From: Porticoccus sp002341315
GTDB lineage: Bacteria; Pseudomonadota; Gammaproteobacteria; Pseudomonadales; Porticoccaceae
DNA: 64,000 nucleotides
NCBI RefSeq assembly: GCF_047634355.1
Contig: NZ_JBLIAL010000004.1
Reading direction: 5' to 3' (one strand)
Of the stretch, positions 1-9,010 are shown in pieces (within the stretch, counting starts at the first letter, position 1; every line of letters starts with the position of its first letter). The notes under the pieces were generated by a model, which made no database searches, was not told where the DNA came from, and saw only the letters and a program-made list of their open reading frames with translations. The position numbers and the translations under genes are program-made.

Positions 1-1275
1 GGAAAACTACCATTCAATTTTTATGGTTTTGTAATATTCTTTTCTTTTTTCTCATCAATGAGGCTGGTTCTTAAGCTGCCAATTCCTTATGCCATATATA
101 TAGAAGTAGGGATCCTATTTATTTCATGTTTTTTTATTTCTTATAATTATTTTTATTTGTCTATCCTTGGAAATAGAAAATTTTCATTAACTTTGTATGA
201 GATATATATACTAGCGATTGTTATTTTAATACCTATCTATTCTGCCTGGAGAGCATATGATACATTCGATCAGCCATTGATATATGGCCTGTTAACACAG
301 CGCTCTTTTTTGCTTGCAGGTTACGCGCTTATAATTTTTGTTGGAATAAAACATGGTTTTCTTAAAGTTGCGCTTTTGGAAAATACGTTAGTTAAATCTG
401 CCTGGGTATGGATATTACTTTGTGTTTTTCTGCAACTATTTATAAATCCTAATTCTTTATCCCATCTTCAGCCTTCTTTTGTTGGTGGTAGTGACTCCCA
501 TCATAAAGGATTTTATTTTAAATATGATTCCGTATTATTTGTATTCGGCTTCATCTATTACCTGTTCAAGGGATTTATAAAAAATAATAAGTATTATGTT
601 GCGTTATCTTTGCCTTTCCTTTTCTTTATTATTTTTGTTCTTGAAAAAAGGTCGTTAATACTATCATTGGTCATCGCAACCACTTTTTTATCATGCCTCT
701 TATTTGACAGGCGTTATCTTTTTAAGCTCTTCACTAAATCACTATTGCTGGTTTTGATATCAGGGGCGCTTATGTTTGCATTGTTTCCTGAGGGTAGCGA
801 AAACTACATATCAAAGTTTGTCGATGCTTTTTCTGTTGTTATCACTGGTGAGCCAGGTAGCAATCCCTCTGCAAATGCAAGAATCTCTGAGCTAAAGTTG
901 ATTTGGCCCTATCTTGAGAGTGGTTGGCTGACGGGTAACGGCGGCCTTAGCAATCACTGGGATGGTGGCTATAGAGGAACCCTGGGTTACTTCTATCCTT
1001 CTGATATCGGTTTTTTTGGATCTGTGTTTGTTTTTGGCTTCATTGTTACTCTGCTGATCTACCTTCAGTATGTCTTTGTGTACTTTGGTAGGGCGAATCT
1101 CCAGCCTGACAGAAATAACCTATTGTATATAAGTTGCTATGGCGTATTAACTGTGTTCTTTATTCAGTCGTTTATCCGGTCTCAATTTTTGTTTGATGTA
1201 TCAACTACGCTATTTTTTGTGTCAGTAATTTATGGTCTGAGGGAGTATTCAGAACATTCTCAAACAAGGGATTAG
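1..1275 (+). CDS. Wzy/WaaL-like O-antigen polymerase or ligase, 5' end outside window
   Basis: Polytopic inner-membrane protein, about 424 residues visible. The frame is open from base 1, so the ATG at 58 is probably internal and the gene begins upstream of the window. It has about ten hydrophobic segments and one larger hydrophilic loop in the C-terminal half (Ser/Asn/Arg-rich, followed by GNGG), as is usual in Wzy polymerases and O-antigen ligases. These families are recognised by topology more than by sequence, so polymerase versus ligase cannot be decided. It is AT-rich compared with the downstream rml genes, as wzy genes often are. A sulfotransferase follows 15 bp later. Likely role: joining undecaprenyl-linked repeat units in the periplasm. 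Confidence 0.7.
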   Translation, partial: GKLPFNFYGFVIFFSFFSSMRLVLKLPIPYAIYIEVGILFISCFFISYNYFYLSILGNRKFSLTLYEIYILAIVILIPIYSAWRAYDTFDQPLIYGLLTQRSFLLAGYALIIFVGIKHGFLKVALLENTLVKSAWVWILLCVFLQLFINPNSLSHLQPSFVGGSDSHHKGFYFKYDSVLFVFGFIYYLFKGFIKNNKYYVALSLPFLFFIIFVLEKRSLILSLVIATTFLSCLLFDRRYLFKLFTKSLLLVLISGALMFALFPEGSENYISKFVDAFSVVITGEPGSNPSANARISELKLIWPYLESGWLTGNGGLSNHWDGGYRGTLGYFYPSDIGFFGSVFVFGFIVTLLIYLQYVFVYFGRANLQPDRNNLLYISCYGVLTVFFIQSFIRSQFLFDVSTTLFFVSVIYGLREYSEHSQTRD

Positions 1276-1290
1276 GTTGGTGTATTTTTT

Positions 1291-2181
1291 ATGAATAAGT
1301 TTGTGATCATAGGCGGTGCTCCAAAAACTGGAACCTCCTCTGTTTTTAAATATTTATCTGATCATCCAGATATAAACCCATCTAAAGTTAAAGAAACGGG
1401 GTATTTCCTAAGTGATGATACGTTGTCTGTTCAAAGTTATAAAAATCAGTTTTCCTCTCCTGGTTCAAATAAAATATTTTTAGAGGCTTCAACAGGTTAC
1501 CTTGGGTCTTCAAAAAATGTGCCTGATAAAATTAAAGAAACTCTAGGTGATAATGTAAATGTTATTTTTATCTTAAGAAACCCTGTTGAAAGACTTTATT
1601 CCTATTTCTGGTATAGAAAAAGTATCGCAAAGGATTTCAAGTATGCTAGCTTTCACGACTTTATTTCTGCTTCTCTTGATTTTGAAAATTGTAAATATAT
1701 TTTTGTCAATGATCCGCACATTTATGATCTCTCTGTAATGTCACATGGAAAGTATTTTGATTTTATTTCCCGTTATATCGACTTATTTGGGAAACAAAAT
1801 ACCGTCATTCTCTCCTATGATGATCTTTTGAAAAGTCCATCTACTTTTATAGAAAATATCTGTCATTCGATTGGATTGGATGATTCATTCTATAAAAACT
1901 ACGACTTCCGTAGATTCAATGAAACCATGTCATTCCATAGTCGGTACCTTCATTATTTCGCCAATACGATTAATTCAAAATATGAGGTCTTTCTTAGAAG
2001 AAACGATAAAATTAAATCGATACTCAAAACTGTTTATAAAAAACTAAATCTGAAGAAAGTCGGTTATCCTGAAATTTCTGAAGCAGACAGAGATTTTTTG
2101 GCTACCTATTACGAAGCTTCCATTTTAAACCTCTCCGAGCATGTAGATAAAAGTTCGTTTCCCTGGGTCTTCGACCGATGA
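1291..2181 (+). CDS. PAPS-dependent sulfotransferase (Sulfotransfer_1/heparan-sulfate type)
   Basis: 296 aa, cytoplasmic. The 5'-phosphosulfate loop GGAPKTGTSS lies at residues 8-17 and the 3'-phosphate-binding segment ILRNPVERLYSYF at 94-106; both are hallmarks of PAPS-dependent carbohydrate sulfotransferases. A KVKETGYF segment at 32-39 fits the substrate-side motif of NodH/heparan-type enzymes. It would move sulfate from PAPS to a hydroxyl of a glycan precursor. It sits between a Wzy-like gene and two glycosyltransferases and overlaps the next gene by 4 bp (ATGA), so the acceptor is probably the polysaccharide made here. It is AT-rich like the gene before it, while the next gene is clearly richer in G+C, so a module border may lie at about 2180. 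The acceptor sugar is unknown. Confidence 0.85.
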   Translation: MNKFVIIGGAPKTGTSSVFKYLSDHPDINPSKVKETGYFLSDDTLSVQSYKNQFSSPGSNKIFLEASTGYLGSSKNVPDKIKETLGDNVNVIFILRNPVERLYSYFWYRKSIAKDFKYASFHDFISASLDFENCKYIFVNDPHIYDLSVMSHGKYFDFISRYIDLFGKQNTVILSYDDLLKSPSTFIENICHSIGLDDSFYKNYDFRRFNETMSFHSRYLHYFANTINSKYEVFLRRNDKIKSILKTVYKKLNLKKVGYPEISEADRDFLATYYEASILNLSEHVDKSSFPWVFDR

Positions 2182-3323
2182 AAGTAGCTCAGTTGGAACC
2201 TGTCGGTGGCCACGGTGGTATGGATTATTATGATTTCGGTCTTTGTCAGGGGCTGTCAGAGGCGGGTGTTGATGTTGTGCTTCATACCTGCGATGAAACT
2301 GTTCCCCCACAGGGCGCCGGGTTTTTATGCCGTTCTGATTATAGAAAAATCTATAGTAAGGCTCCTCCCTGGAAGCGTGGTTTCTATTATCTGTGGGGTA
2401 CGGTGAATGCGATATTGTCGGCCTGTCGTGATAGACGTCTGATTTGCCATTTCCATTTTTTTCATGTGGGGCTTCTTCCATTACTGGACGTTCTGCTGGC
2501 GCGTTTAATTTGGCGGAAGGTCGTCATTACTGTTCACGATGTGGAGTCTTTTGTGCGAAAGCCAGGCGCAGCCAAGCTGGGCCGCTGGGTCTATCGTCGT
2601 GCACATGGGTTGATTGTACATAACCGTTATTCGAAAGAGGCCCTTATCCGGTATGCAGGCTTAAATCCTGACAGGATTGACGTAATCCCCCACGGAAATT
2701 ATCTGCATGCCGTCAAGCCAGTGCGAGAGATATCTCCAGCCCGGAAAAGTCTGGGCCTGCTTCTTGAGGCCAGGGTAATTCTGTTTTTTGGTCAGATCAA
2801 AGAAGTGAAAGGATTGGACCTGTTGCTTGAAGCTATGCCATCGGTACTCGCAAATGTTCCGGAGGCGATTTTGCTGATAGCAGGGCGACCCTGGAAGTGT
2901 AACTTCTCCCGCTACAAGGAGCAGATTGACAGGCTGGGTATAGAGGCGAGCTGTGTCACTCATATTCGCTTTATACCAGATGAGGAAGTTGCGACTTACT
3001 ATGCGGCAGCGGATATCGTGGTATTGCCTTACCGGTGCATTTATCAAAGTGGTGTGCTACTGATGGCGATGAGCTATAAAAAGCCTGTACTGGTGTCAGA
3101 CTTGCCGGGGATGTTGGATATCGTTAAAGATGGAGAAACGGGTTTTATCTTCAGTCAAAATGACAAAAATAGTCTGGCCAAGAGACTGTCAAGCGCGCTG
3201 GCTGACGATGGTGCGCTTCGTCGTGTGTCTCAAAATGGCTATGATTATGTCGTCAATCACCATGACTGGAAGACCATAGGCATCAGGACTGCATCTTTAT
3301 ACAAGGCAGTTCTTGATAAATAA
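2178..3323 (+). CDS. GT4-type glycosyltransferase
   Basis: 381 aa GT-B fold enzyme. The N-terminal half has a GGHGGMDYYD glycine-rich acceptor-side loop near residue 9. The C-terminal half carries the Glycos_transf_1 pattern: FGQIKEVKGLDLLLEA near 195-210, then a PYRCIYQSG segment followed by a KKPVLVSDLPG stretch, the nucleotide-sugar binding region. It should use an NDP-sugar to extend the undecaprenyl-linked repeat unit on the cytoplasmic face. The ATG overlaps the sulfotransferase stop (ATGA), which suggests translational coupling. The usual second Glu of the GT4 EX7E motif is not obvious. Donor and acceptor sugars cannot be assigned. Confidence 0.82.
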   Translation: MKVAQLEPVGGHGGMDYYDFGLCQGLSEAGVDVVLHTCDETVPPQGAGFLCRSDYRKIYSKAPPWKRGFYYLWGTVNAILSACRDRRLICHFHFFHVGLLPLLDVLLARLIWRKVVITVHDVESFVRKPGAAKLGRWVYRRAHGLIVHNRYSKEALIRYAGLNPDRIDVIPHGNYLHAVKPVREISPARKSLGLLLEARVILFFGQIKEVKGLDLLLEAMPSVLANVPEAILLIAGRPWKCNFSRYKEQIDRLGIEASCVTHIRFIPDEEVATYYAAADIVVLPYRCIYQSGVLLMAMSYKKPVLVSDLPGMLDIVKDGETGFIFSQNDKNSLAKRLSSALADDGALRRVSQNGYDYVVNHHDWKTIGIRTASLYKAVLDK

Positions 3324-3353
3324 GTGGTAGTGTTTGCCAGTGGGTGTCATCAA

Positions 3354-4469
3354 ATGAAGAAGTTATCTGTTCTTGGTATTCGAGGTATCCCTGCCCGGCA
3401 CGGTGGTTTTGAAACCTTTGCAGAGCGGCTGTGCCAGTATCTGGTCAATAAAGGTTGGGACGTGACGGTGTATTGCCAGGAGTTGGGCTGCGGACCCGTA
3501 TACAGTTCAGTATGGCACCGTGTGAACCGGGTTCATATTCCAATCAATCGGGAGGGCCCGCTGAGCACAGTGCTGTTTGATCTGAGAGCTGTTTGGCATG
3601 CACTGGGGCAGGATGGTCTGTTCCTTACGCTTGGCTATAACACGGCGTTGTTTAATGTCCTGCAGTGTATGAAAGGGCAGGTGAATATCATCAATATGGA
3701 TGGTATTGAATGGCGCCGGAGCAAGTGGGGGCCGCTTGCCAGAGCATGGTTCTGGCTGAATGAACGCATTGGCTGCTGGGTGGGAAATCATCTGATTGCT
3801 GACCATCCGAAAATCAAACAACACCTCGCGACCCGTGTGAGTGCCGATAAAATTTCTATGATTCCCTATGGCGGCGATGAGGTGCTTGAAGCGGATGTGG
3901 CTACTCTGCTTCCATACGGCCTTGAGCCGGGTGGGTTCTCGGTCATCATTGCCCGTCCAGAGCCGGAGAACTCTTTTCTGGAGATGGTGCGGGCTTTTAG
4001 TTGTAAGCATCGCCATCACAGATTGGTAGTGCTCGGCAATTTTGACCCGGATAAGAATCGCTACCACCGCCAGGTCATGGAGGCCGCCAGTGATGAAGTC
4101 CTGTTTCCCGGGGCTATCTATGAAGCCAAGGTAGTGCAGGCTTTGAGGTATTTCAGTCGCTTTTATCTGCACGGTCATCGCGTTGGTGGTACCAACCCTT
4201 CACTGGTCGAAGCCCTGGGTGCAGGCTGTGCAGTGATTGCCCAGGATAATCCCTACAACCGGTGGGTTGCGGGAGAAGGGGCGGCCTATTTTGAAGGTGA
4301 GCAGGATCTTTCTCATCTGCTGGATGAATTGCTCATTGACGACAGCAAGGTAGAGACGATGAAATTATCCAGCAGCGAGTGTTTCAGAGCGCGCTTTACC
4401 TGGAGAGCGGTATTGCGGGAATACGAAGATTTATTGACCCGTTGGTGCACTCGAGGTACGACATCATAA
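3354..4469 (+). CDS. DUF1972-type glycosyltransferase (putative rhamnosyltransferase)
   Basis: 371 aa from the ATG at 3354. An in-frame GTG at 3324 directly after the upstream stop would add ten residues with no ribosome site, and family members begin with the KKLSVLGIRGIPA strand, so ATG is preferred. GIRGIPARHGGFETFAERL at the N terminus is the signature of DUF1972 (PF09314), found in GT4 enzymes that transfer rhamnose or related sugars in O-antigen clusters. The C-terminal half has the NPSLVEALGAG donor-binding motif. The rml operon starts about 1.1 kb downstream, so dTDP-rhamnose is a reasonable donor; that is inference. Confidence 0.82.
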   Translation: MKKLSVLGIRGIPARHGGFETFAERLCQYLVNKGWDVTVYCQELGCGPVYSSVWHRVNRVHIPINREGPLSTVLFDLRAVWHALGQDGLFLTLGYNTALFNVLQCMKGQVNIINMDGIEWRRSKWGPLARAWFWLNERIGCWVGNHLIADHPKIKQHLATRVSADKISMIPYGGDEVLEADVATLLPYGLEPGGFSVIIARPEPENSFLEMVRAFSCKHRHHRLVVLGNFDPDKNRYHRQVMEAASDEVLFPGAIYEAKVVQALRYFSRFYLHGHRVGGTNPSLVEALGAGCAVIAQDNPYNRWVAGEGAAYFEGEQDLSHLLDELLIDDSKVETMKLSSSECFRARFTWRAVLREYEDLLTRWCTRGTTS

Positions 4470-4541
4470 TTTATCCTGAACTCGGTCTCCTTCGATAACG
4501 CCGGTGACTGTGAGGCAAGCTAGACGACCTTTGGATGTAGC

Positions 4542-5525
4542 GTGAAAAAAGCTTTGAAAGCGTTTGCGAAACGATTCAGCACGCCGATTGATGCGGTGTT
4601 GTCGGTTTTGATTGTCCCCGTTGCTTACCTGCTTTTGGCATACCGTCGTTGGGGTTCAGCAAGATTGCCACTTACCACCGGTCGGCTCAAACGAATTGGA
4701 ATATTCCCTCTGCGCAACCATTATTACGAACCCCTGTTCGACGACAGTCTGCTTCTCGAGCCCCTGGATAATCCCCGCTATCTGCCCGGCATCGATCTAA
4801 ACGAAGCAGGACAGTTGGCGTTTATCAGGGGGCTCGGTTTTACCAATGAATTGATCACACTCGATCTCGCCGTCAAAAAAGAATCGATAGCCCCTTTTTT
4901 TATTGATAACAAAACGTTTAATGCCGGTGATGCTGATTTTTTGTATCAGATTCTACGTTTCCTGAAACCCAAAAAACTGGTGGAAATCGGCAGCGGAAAT
5001 TCGACAAAAATGGCCCGGTCCGCGATGCTCAAAAATCGTGCTGAAACGGCGGTGGACTACAGGCATATCTGTATTGAACCCTACGAGCAACCCTGGCTGG
5101 ACTCACTTGAGTCCATTGAGGTAATTCGCCAGCGAGTGGAGAACGTCGGGTTGGACCTGGTGGCAGAATTGCAGGCGGGGGATCTTTTGTTTATTGATTC
5201 CTCCCATGTCATAAGGCCTCAGGGAGATGTGTTAACACTGTATCTGGACATTCTTCCCCGGTTAAAGCCCGGGGTCTATGTTCACGTTCATGATATCTTC
5301 ACGCCGCGGGATTACCTGAAAGACTGGGTGGTGGATGACGTCCGATTATGGAATGAGCAATATTTGTTGGAAGCGTTACTGTCCAACAGCCGTCGTTATG
5401 AGGTAGTGGCGGCACTGAATTTTTTAAAGCATGACCACTATCAATCACTGGCAAAGGTCTGCCCGTATTTAAAGCCTGATTCAGAACCGGCTTCTTTCTA
5501 CTTCAGGGTTGTAAATGAGCAGTAG
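4542..5525 (+). CDS. class I SAM-dependent methyltransferase-like protein
   Basis: 327 aa, GTG start. One hydrophobic segment at about 17-34 suggests a membrane anchor or membrane association. VEIGSGNSTKMA at 147-158 is a SAM-binding motif I, and FIDSSHV and HVHDIFTPRDY further on match the acidic metal/substrate segments of Methyltransf_24-type proteins often found in polysaccharide clusters. It probably O-methylates a sugar or lipid-linked glycan. A 72 bp gap separates it from the glycosyltransferase before it, and rmlB starts 39 bp after it, so it could be read with the rml genes. Substrate unknown. Confidence 0.72.
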   Translation: MKKALKAFAKRFSTPIDAVLSVLIVPVAYLLLAYRRWGSARLPLTTGRLKRIGIFPLRNHYYEPLFDDSLLLEPLDNPRYLPGIDLNEAGQLAFIRGLGFTNELITLDLAVKKESIAPFFIDNKTFNAGDADFLYQILRFLKPKKLVEIGSGNSTKMARSAMLKNRAETAVDYRHICIEPYEQPWLDSLESIEVIRQRVENVGLDLVAELQAGDLLFIDSSHVIRPQGDVLTLYLDILPRLKPGVYVHVHDIFTPRDYLKDWVVDDVRLWNEQYLLEALLSNSRRYEVVAALNFLKHDHYQSLAKVCPYLKPDSEPASFYFRVVNEQ

Positions 5526-5564
5526 TGATTTCCGTGGTAAAAAGCTGAAAAGGACGTGAATATC

Positions 5565-6641
5565 ATGACCGATAGAATTCTTGTCACCGGCGGTGCCGGG
5601 TTTATTGGTTCAGCCGTGATACGTGAGCTGTTGACCCAAACAGCCTGTGTCGTGGCCAACGTGGACAAGCTGACCTACGCTGGCAATCTGGAGTCGCTGG
5701 TTTCAGTGTCAGACTCGCCACGTTATCATTTTTATCAGTTGGACATCTGTGATGGCATGGCACTGAATGCGCTGTTTGCCGAATTCAAACCGACGGCGGT
5801 GATGCATTTGGCTGCTGAGTCACACGTCGACCGTTCCATCGACGGCCCGGCAGATTTTATCCAGACCAATATCGTCGGTACTTATAGTCTGCTGGAAGCC
5901 ACCCGCGGTTATTGGGGTGAGCTGCCGGAAGAGAAGAGGGCGGCTTTCCGTTTCCATCATATTTCCACCGATGAGGTGTATGGCGACCTTGATGGGGTGG
6001 AAGACCTGTTCACCGAAATCACACCTTATTCCCCGAGTTCACCGTATTCTGCATCCAAGGCTAGTGCAGACCATTTGGTTGGGGCATGGCATCGCACCTA
6101 CGGCTTGCCCATTCTGGTGACCAACTGCTCCAATAATTACGGGCCGTACCATTTCCCGGAAAAACTGATTCCCCATGTGATTCTCAACGCCTTGTCCGGT
6201 AAGCCGTTACCCGTCTATGGTGACGGTTCACAGGTTCGGGACTGGCTCTATGTGGAAGACCATGCCCGTGCCCTGGTTGAGGTTTTAAACCGAGGAAGGG
6301 TAGGAGAAACTTATAATATTGGCGGTCACAACGAGCAACGCAATATTGAGGTTGTGAAAGCAATCTGTGAGCTGCTGGAGGAGCTGGCACCCGACAGACC
6401 TGAAGGGGTTGATGCCTATGGGGATTTAATTACCTATGTGGATGACCGGCCGGGCCATGACCGGCGTTATGCTATCGACGCGTCAAAAATTCAGCGAGAA
6501 TTGGGCTGGGTGCCCGCAGAAACGTTCGAGAGCGGTCTGCGCAAGACCGTTCAATGGTATCTCGATCATCCGGAGTGGTGGCAGCGCATCCTCTCTGGTG
6601 CCTATAAGCTTGATCGTGCCGGCACGGTTAAATCGCAATAA
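5565..6641 (+). CDS. rfbB: dTDP-glucose 4,6-dehydratase RmlB
   Basis: 358 aa, second step of dTDP-L-rhamnose synthesis: dTDP-glucose to dTDP-4-keto-6-deoxyglucose, using bound NAD+. From the ATG the NAD-binding TGGAGFIGS is at 8-16, the catalytic STDEVYG segment begins near 134 and the Tyr-Ser-Ala-Ser-Lys motif has Tyr161 and Lys165. The start is set at 5565 because AGGA at 5551-5554 lies 10 bp upstream; an in-frame GTG at 5556 would be too close to it. It is the first gene of rmlBACD. Length matches the family (about 350-360 aa). Confidence 0.96.
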   Translation: MTDRILVTGGAGFIGSAVIRELLTQTACVVANVDKLTYAGNLESLVSVSDSPRYHFYQLDICDGMALNALFAEFKPTAVMHLAAESHVDRSIDGPADFIQTNIVGTYSLLEATRGYWGELPEEKRAAFRFHHISTDEVYGDLDGVEDLFTEITPYSPSSPYSASKASADHLVGAWHRTYGLPILVTNCSNNYGPYHFPEKLIPHVILNALSGKPLPVYGDGSQVRDWLYVEDHARALVEVLNRGRVGETYNIGGHNEQRNIEVVKAICELLEELAPDRPEGVDAYGDLITYVDDRPGHDRRYAIDASKIQRELGWVPAETFESGLRKTVQWYLDHPEWWQRILSGAYKLDRAGTVKSQ

Positions 6642-6689
6642 CTACCCAACTGATTTGTCACCTATGGTGATGTTGGTTTTGGAAAAGAT

Positions 6690-7571
6690 ATGAACAATTA
6701 TAAAGGCATTATTCTGGCGGGTGGCTCAGGTACACGGTTGCATCCGATTACCCTTGGGGTCTCCAAGCAATTATTGCCGGTCTATGACAAGCCGATGATC
6801 TATTATCCGCTGTCGGTGTTGATGCTGGCAGGTATCCGTGAGGTTTTGATCGTTTCAACACCGGAGGATTTGCCAGCCTTTCGGCGTTTGTTTGGCAACG
6901 GCGAGTCGTTTGGGCTGGAGATCAGCTATGCTGAGCAGCCCTCGCCTGACGGACTGGCCCAGGCCTTTCTGATCGGAGAAGAATTTATTGGTGACAGCCA
7001 TGTTTGCCTGATTCTTGGGGATAATGTGTTTCACGGTTTTGGCTTCAGCGCCATGCTCCGCGAGGCCGTTCGACGTGAGGAAGGTGCGACTATCTTTGGT
7101 TACCACGTCAATGAGCCCCAGCGTTTTGGTGTCGTGTCGTTTGATGCTGATGGTAAGGCTGTTTCCATTGAAGAAAAGCCGTCAGAGCCGAAATCAAACC
7201 ATGCCGTGACAGGTCTGTATTTTTATGACAACAGTGTGGTGGATATCGCCAGAAAAATAACCCCGTCAGCACGCGGTGAACTGGAAATCACAGACGTGAA
7301 TAATGCGTATCTGCAACGCGGAAATCTGCATGTCAGTTTGCTGGGTCGGGGCTTCGCCTGGCTGGACACCGGCACCCACGATTCGTTAATGGAAGCCAGC
7401 CATTTTGTCCAGACCATTGAGGCGAGGCAGGGGCTGAAGGTGGCCTGTCTGGAGGAAATTGCCTATCGGCAGGGTTGGATCAATGCCGATCAGCTTCGCA
7501 ACCTGGGGGAGACTCTGAAAAAGACGAATTACGGGCGGTATCTGGTACGAGTAGCCGAGGGTTATCAATGA
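6690..7571 (+). CDS. rfbA: glucose-1-phosphate thymidylyltransferase RmlA
   Basis: 293 aa. Makes dTDP-glucose from dTTP and glucose-1-phosphate, the entry step to dTDP-rhamnose. Nucleotide-binding loop GGSGTRLHPIT at 11-21, Lys26 in the SKQLLPVYDKPM stretch and the metal-binding Asp111 in LILGDN are all present. RmlA is normally feedback-inhibited by dTDP-rhamnose. It begins 48 bp after rmlB and its stop overlaps the rmlC start by 4 bp. Confidence 0.96.
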   Translation: MNNYKGIILAGGSGTRLHPITLGVSKQLLPVYDKPMIYYPLSVLMLAGIREVLIVSTPEDLPAFRRLFGNGESFGLEISYAEQPSPDGLAQAFLIGEEFIGDSHVCLILGDNVFHGFGFSAMLREAVRREEGATIFGYHVNEPQRFGVVSFDADGKAVSIEEKPSEPKSNHAVTGLYFYDNSVVDIARKITPSARGELEITDVNNAYLQRGNLHVSLLGRGFAWLDTGTHDSLMEASHFVQTIEARQGLKVACLEEIAYRQGWINADQLRNLGETLKKTNYGRYLVRVAEGYQ

Positions 7572-8110
7572 AGGTCATAGCAACGTCCCTCAAGGATTGT
7601 GTGATTATCGAGCCCCGGGTTTTCGGTGACGACCGCGGGTTTTTCCTGGAGACCTTTCACATCGCACGCTATGCAGAATTGGCGGGTATTACACTGCCCT
7701 TTGTTCAGGACAATCACTCCCGTTCCGAGAAGGGCGTCCTGCGCGGCCTGCATTTCCAGATTAACAAACCACAGGGGAAGCTGGTCAGAGTTGTGCAGGG
7801 CGAAGTATTTGATGTGGCCGTGGATTTACGCCGGGACTCGCCCAATTTCAGTCAGTGGCACGGCGTTGTGTTGAATGAAAACAACAAACGTCAGTTGTGG
7901 GTGCCGCCGGGATTCGCCCACGGTTTTCTGGTGTTGAGTGATGTGGCTGATTTTGAATATAAATGCACGGATTACTACGACTCTGCTGACGAGGGCGCTA
8001 TTCTCTGGAATGATCCCGAACTGGCGATTGAGTGGCCTGAGACATCAGGTGTCAGGTTGTCGGACAAAGATGCCAATGCCCCGACCTTTGCGGACTATTG
8101 CCAGCCATGA
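7568..8110 (+). CDS. rfbC: dTDP-4-dehydrorhamnose 3,5-epimerase RmlC
   Basis: 180 aa cupin-fold epimerase, third step of dTDP-L-rhamnose synthesis. The start is the ATG at 7568, overlapping the rmlA stop (ATGA); a longer in-frame version exists but has no homologous N-terminal sequence. The catalytic His62 sits in LRGLHFQ, Tyr131 in FEYKCTDYY, and the C-terminal SDKD pattern is present, as in characterised RmlC enzymes. Length is typical (about 180 aa). Translation is probably coupled to both neighbours. Confidence 0.96.
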   Translation: MKVIATSLKDCVIIEPRVFGDDRGFFLETFHIARYAELAGITLPFVQDNHSRSEKGVLRGLHFQINKPQGKLVRVVQGEVFDVAVDLRRDSPNFSQWHGVVLNENNKRQLWVPPGFAHGFLVLSDVADFEYKCTDYYDSADEGAILWNDPELAIEWPETSGVRLSDKDANAPTFADYCQP

Positions 8111-8970
8111 AGATCCTGGTGACCGGGGCGGACGGGCAGCTGGGTCGTTGCTTGCAAGACAGGCTCCTCTTGACGGCACACGATGGGCTGGCTTTAAATC
8201 GTAATCAGCTGGATATTACAGACCGACAGGCTGTAGAGGCTGCCGTTGTAGGATTTCGGCCCGACGTCATTGTCAATGCCGCAGCGTATACGGCCGTTGA
8301 CCGTGCTGAGAGTGAGCCCGAGGTTGTTCGGCGGGTCAATGCGGAGGCCGTGGGCTATCTGGCGGAAGCGGCCAATAAAGTTGGCGCTCTGCTGGTGCAG
8401 GTGTCAACGGATTATGTATTTGATGGCAGAACCACCAGACCGTATCGCGAGTCTGATCCGGTAAACCCCTTGAATGTTTACGGCGCCAGCAAGCTGGCGG
8501 GAGAGCAGTACGCCACCGGCGCAAACCGTTATGTTATTGTTCGCGCAGCCTGGCTGTTCAGTGAATATGGCAATAATTTCCTCAAATCGATGCTGAAACT
8601 GGCGGATGGCCGCGAGACCATACAGGTGGTTATAGATCAGATTGGGACACCCACCTATGGGGGTGATCTGGCTACCTCGATAATCAGGTTAGCTGAGGCG
8701 GAAGCTGTCTCCGGCATTTACCATTATGCTGGCGGGCGTGCCTGCAGCTGGTTTGAGTTCAGCCAGGCTATCTTTGCCGGGCTGAGTAAGCTCAGACCAG
8801 AATGGCGGACACCCAGAGTTCTACCCGTGACGGCCACTGAATATCCCGGTGTGGCCACTCGCCCAGCTTATGCCGTCCTCGATGATGCGAAATTGCGGGC
8901 CTGCCTTCCCCGGGTAACCGGTGACTGGGAGTTGGCCATTGAGGCGGTGATGCCGGTGTTGACAGAATGA
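8107..8970 (+). CDS. rfbD: dTDP-4-dehydrorhamnose reductase RmlD
   Basis: 287 aa SDR enzyme, last step giving dTDP-L-rhamnose with NAD(P)H. The start is set at ATG 8107, inside the rmlC stop (ATGA); an in-frame TTG nine bases upstream is less likely. TGADGQLG near residues 6-13 binds the cofactor, STDYVFDG is conserved, and YGASKLAGE carries the catalytic Tyr-x3-Lys. Last gene of the compact rmlBACD operon; a flippase gene follows after 40 bp. Confidence 0.95.
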   Translation: MKILVTGADGQLGRCLQDRLLLTAHDGLALNRNQLDITDRQAVEAAVVGFRPDVIVNAAAYTAVDRAESEPEVVRRVNAEAVGYLAEAANKVGALLVQVSTDYVFDGRTTRPYRESDPVNPLNVYGASKLAGEQYATGANRYVIVRAAWLFSEYGNNFLKSMLKLADGRETIQVVIDQIGTPTYGGDLATSIIRLAEAEAVSGIYHYAGGRACSWFEFSQAIFAGLSKLRPEWRTPRVLPVTATEYPGVATRPAYAVLDDAKLRACLPRVTGDWELAIEAVMPVLTE

Positions 8971-9010
8971 ATCCCCAGCTACTCCGCACCTACATCGCTT
9001 CAGGTGTCCC

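Noticed and set aside
3507..4178. 223-codon minus-strand frame over the DUF1972 glycosyltransferase
   Set aside because: The plus-strand gene has clear family motifs; the antisense frame has none.
5556..5564. GTG start for rmlB nine bases upstream
   Set aside because: Only one base from the AGGA ribosome site, whereas ATG 5565 is well spaced.
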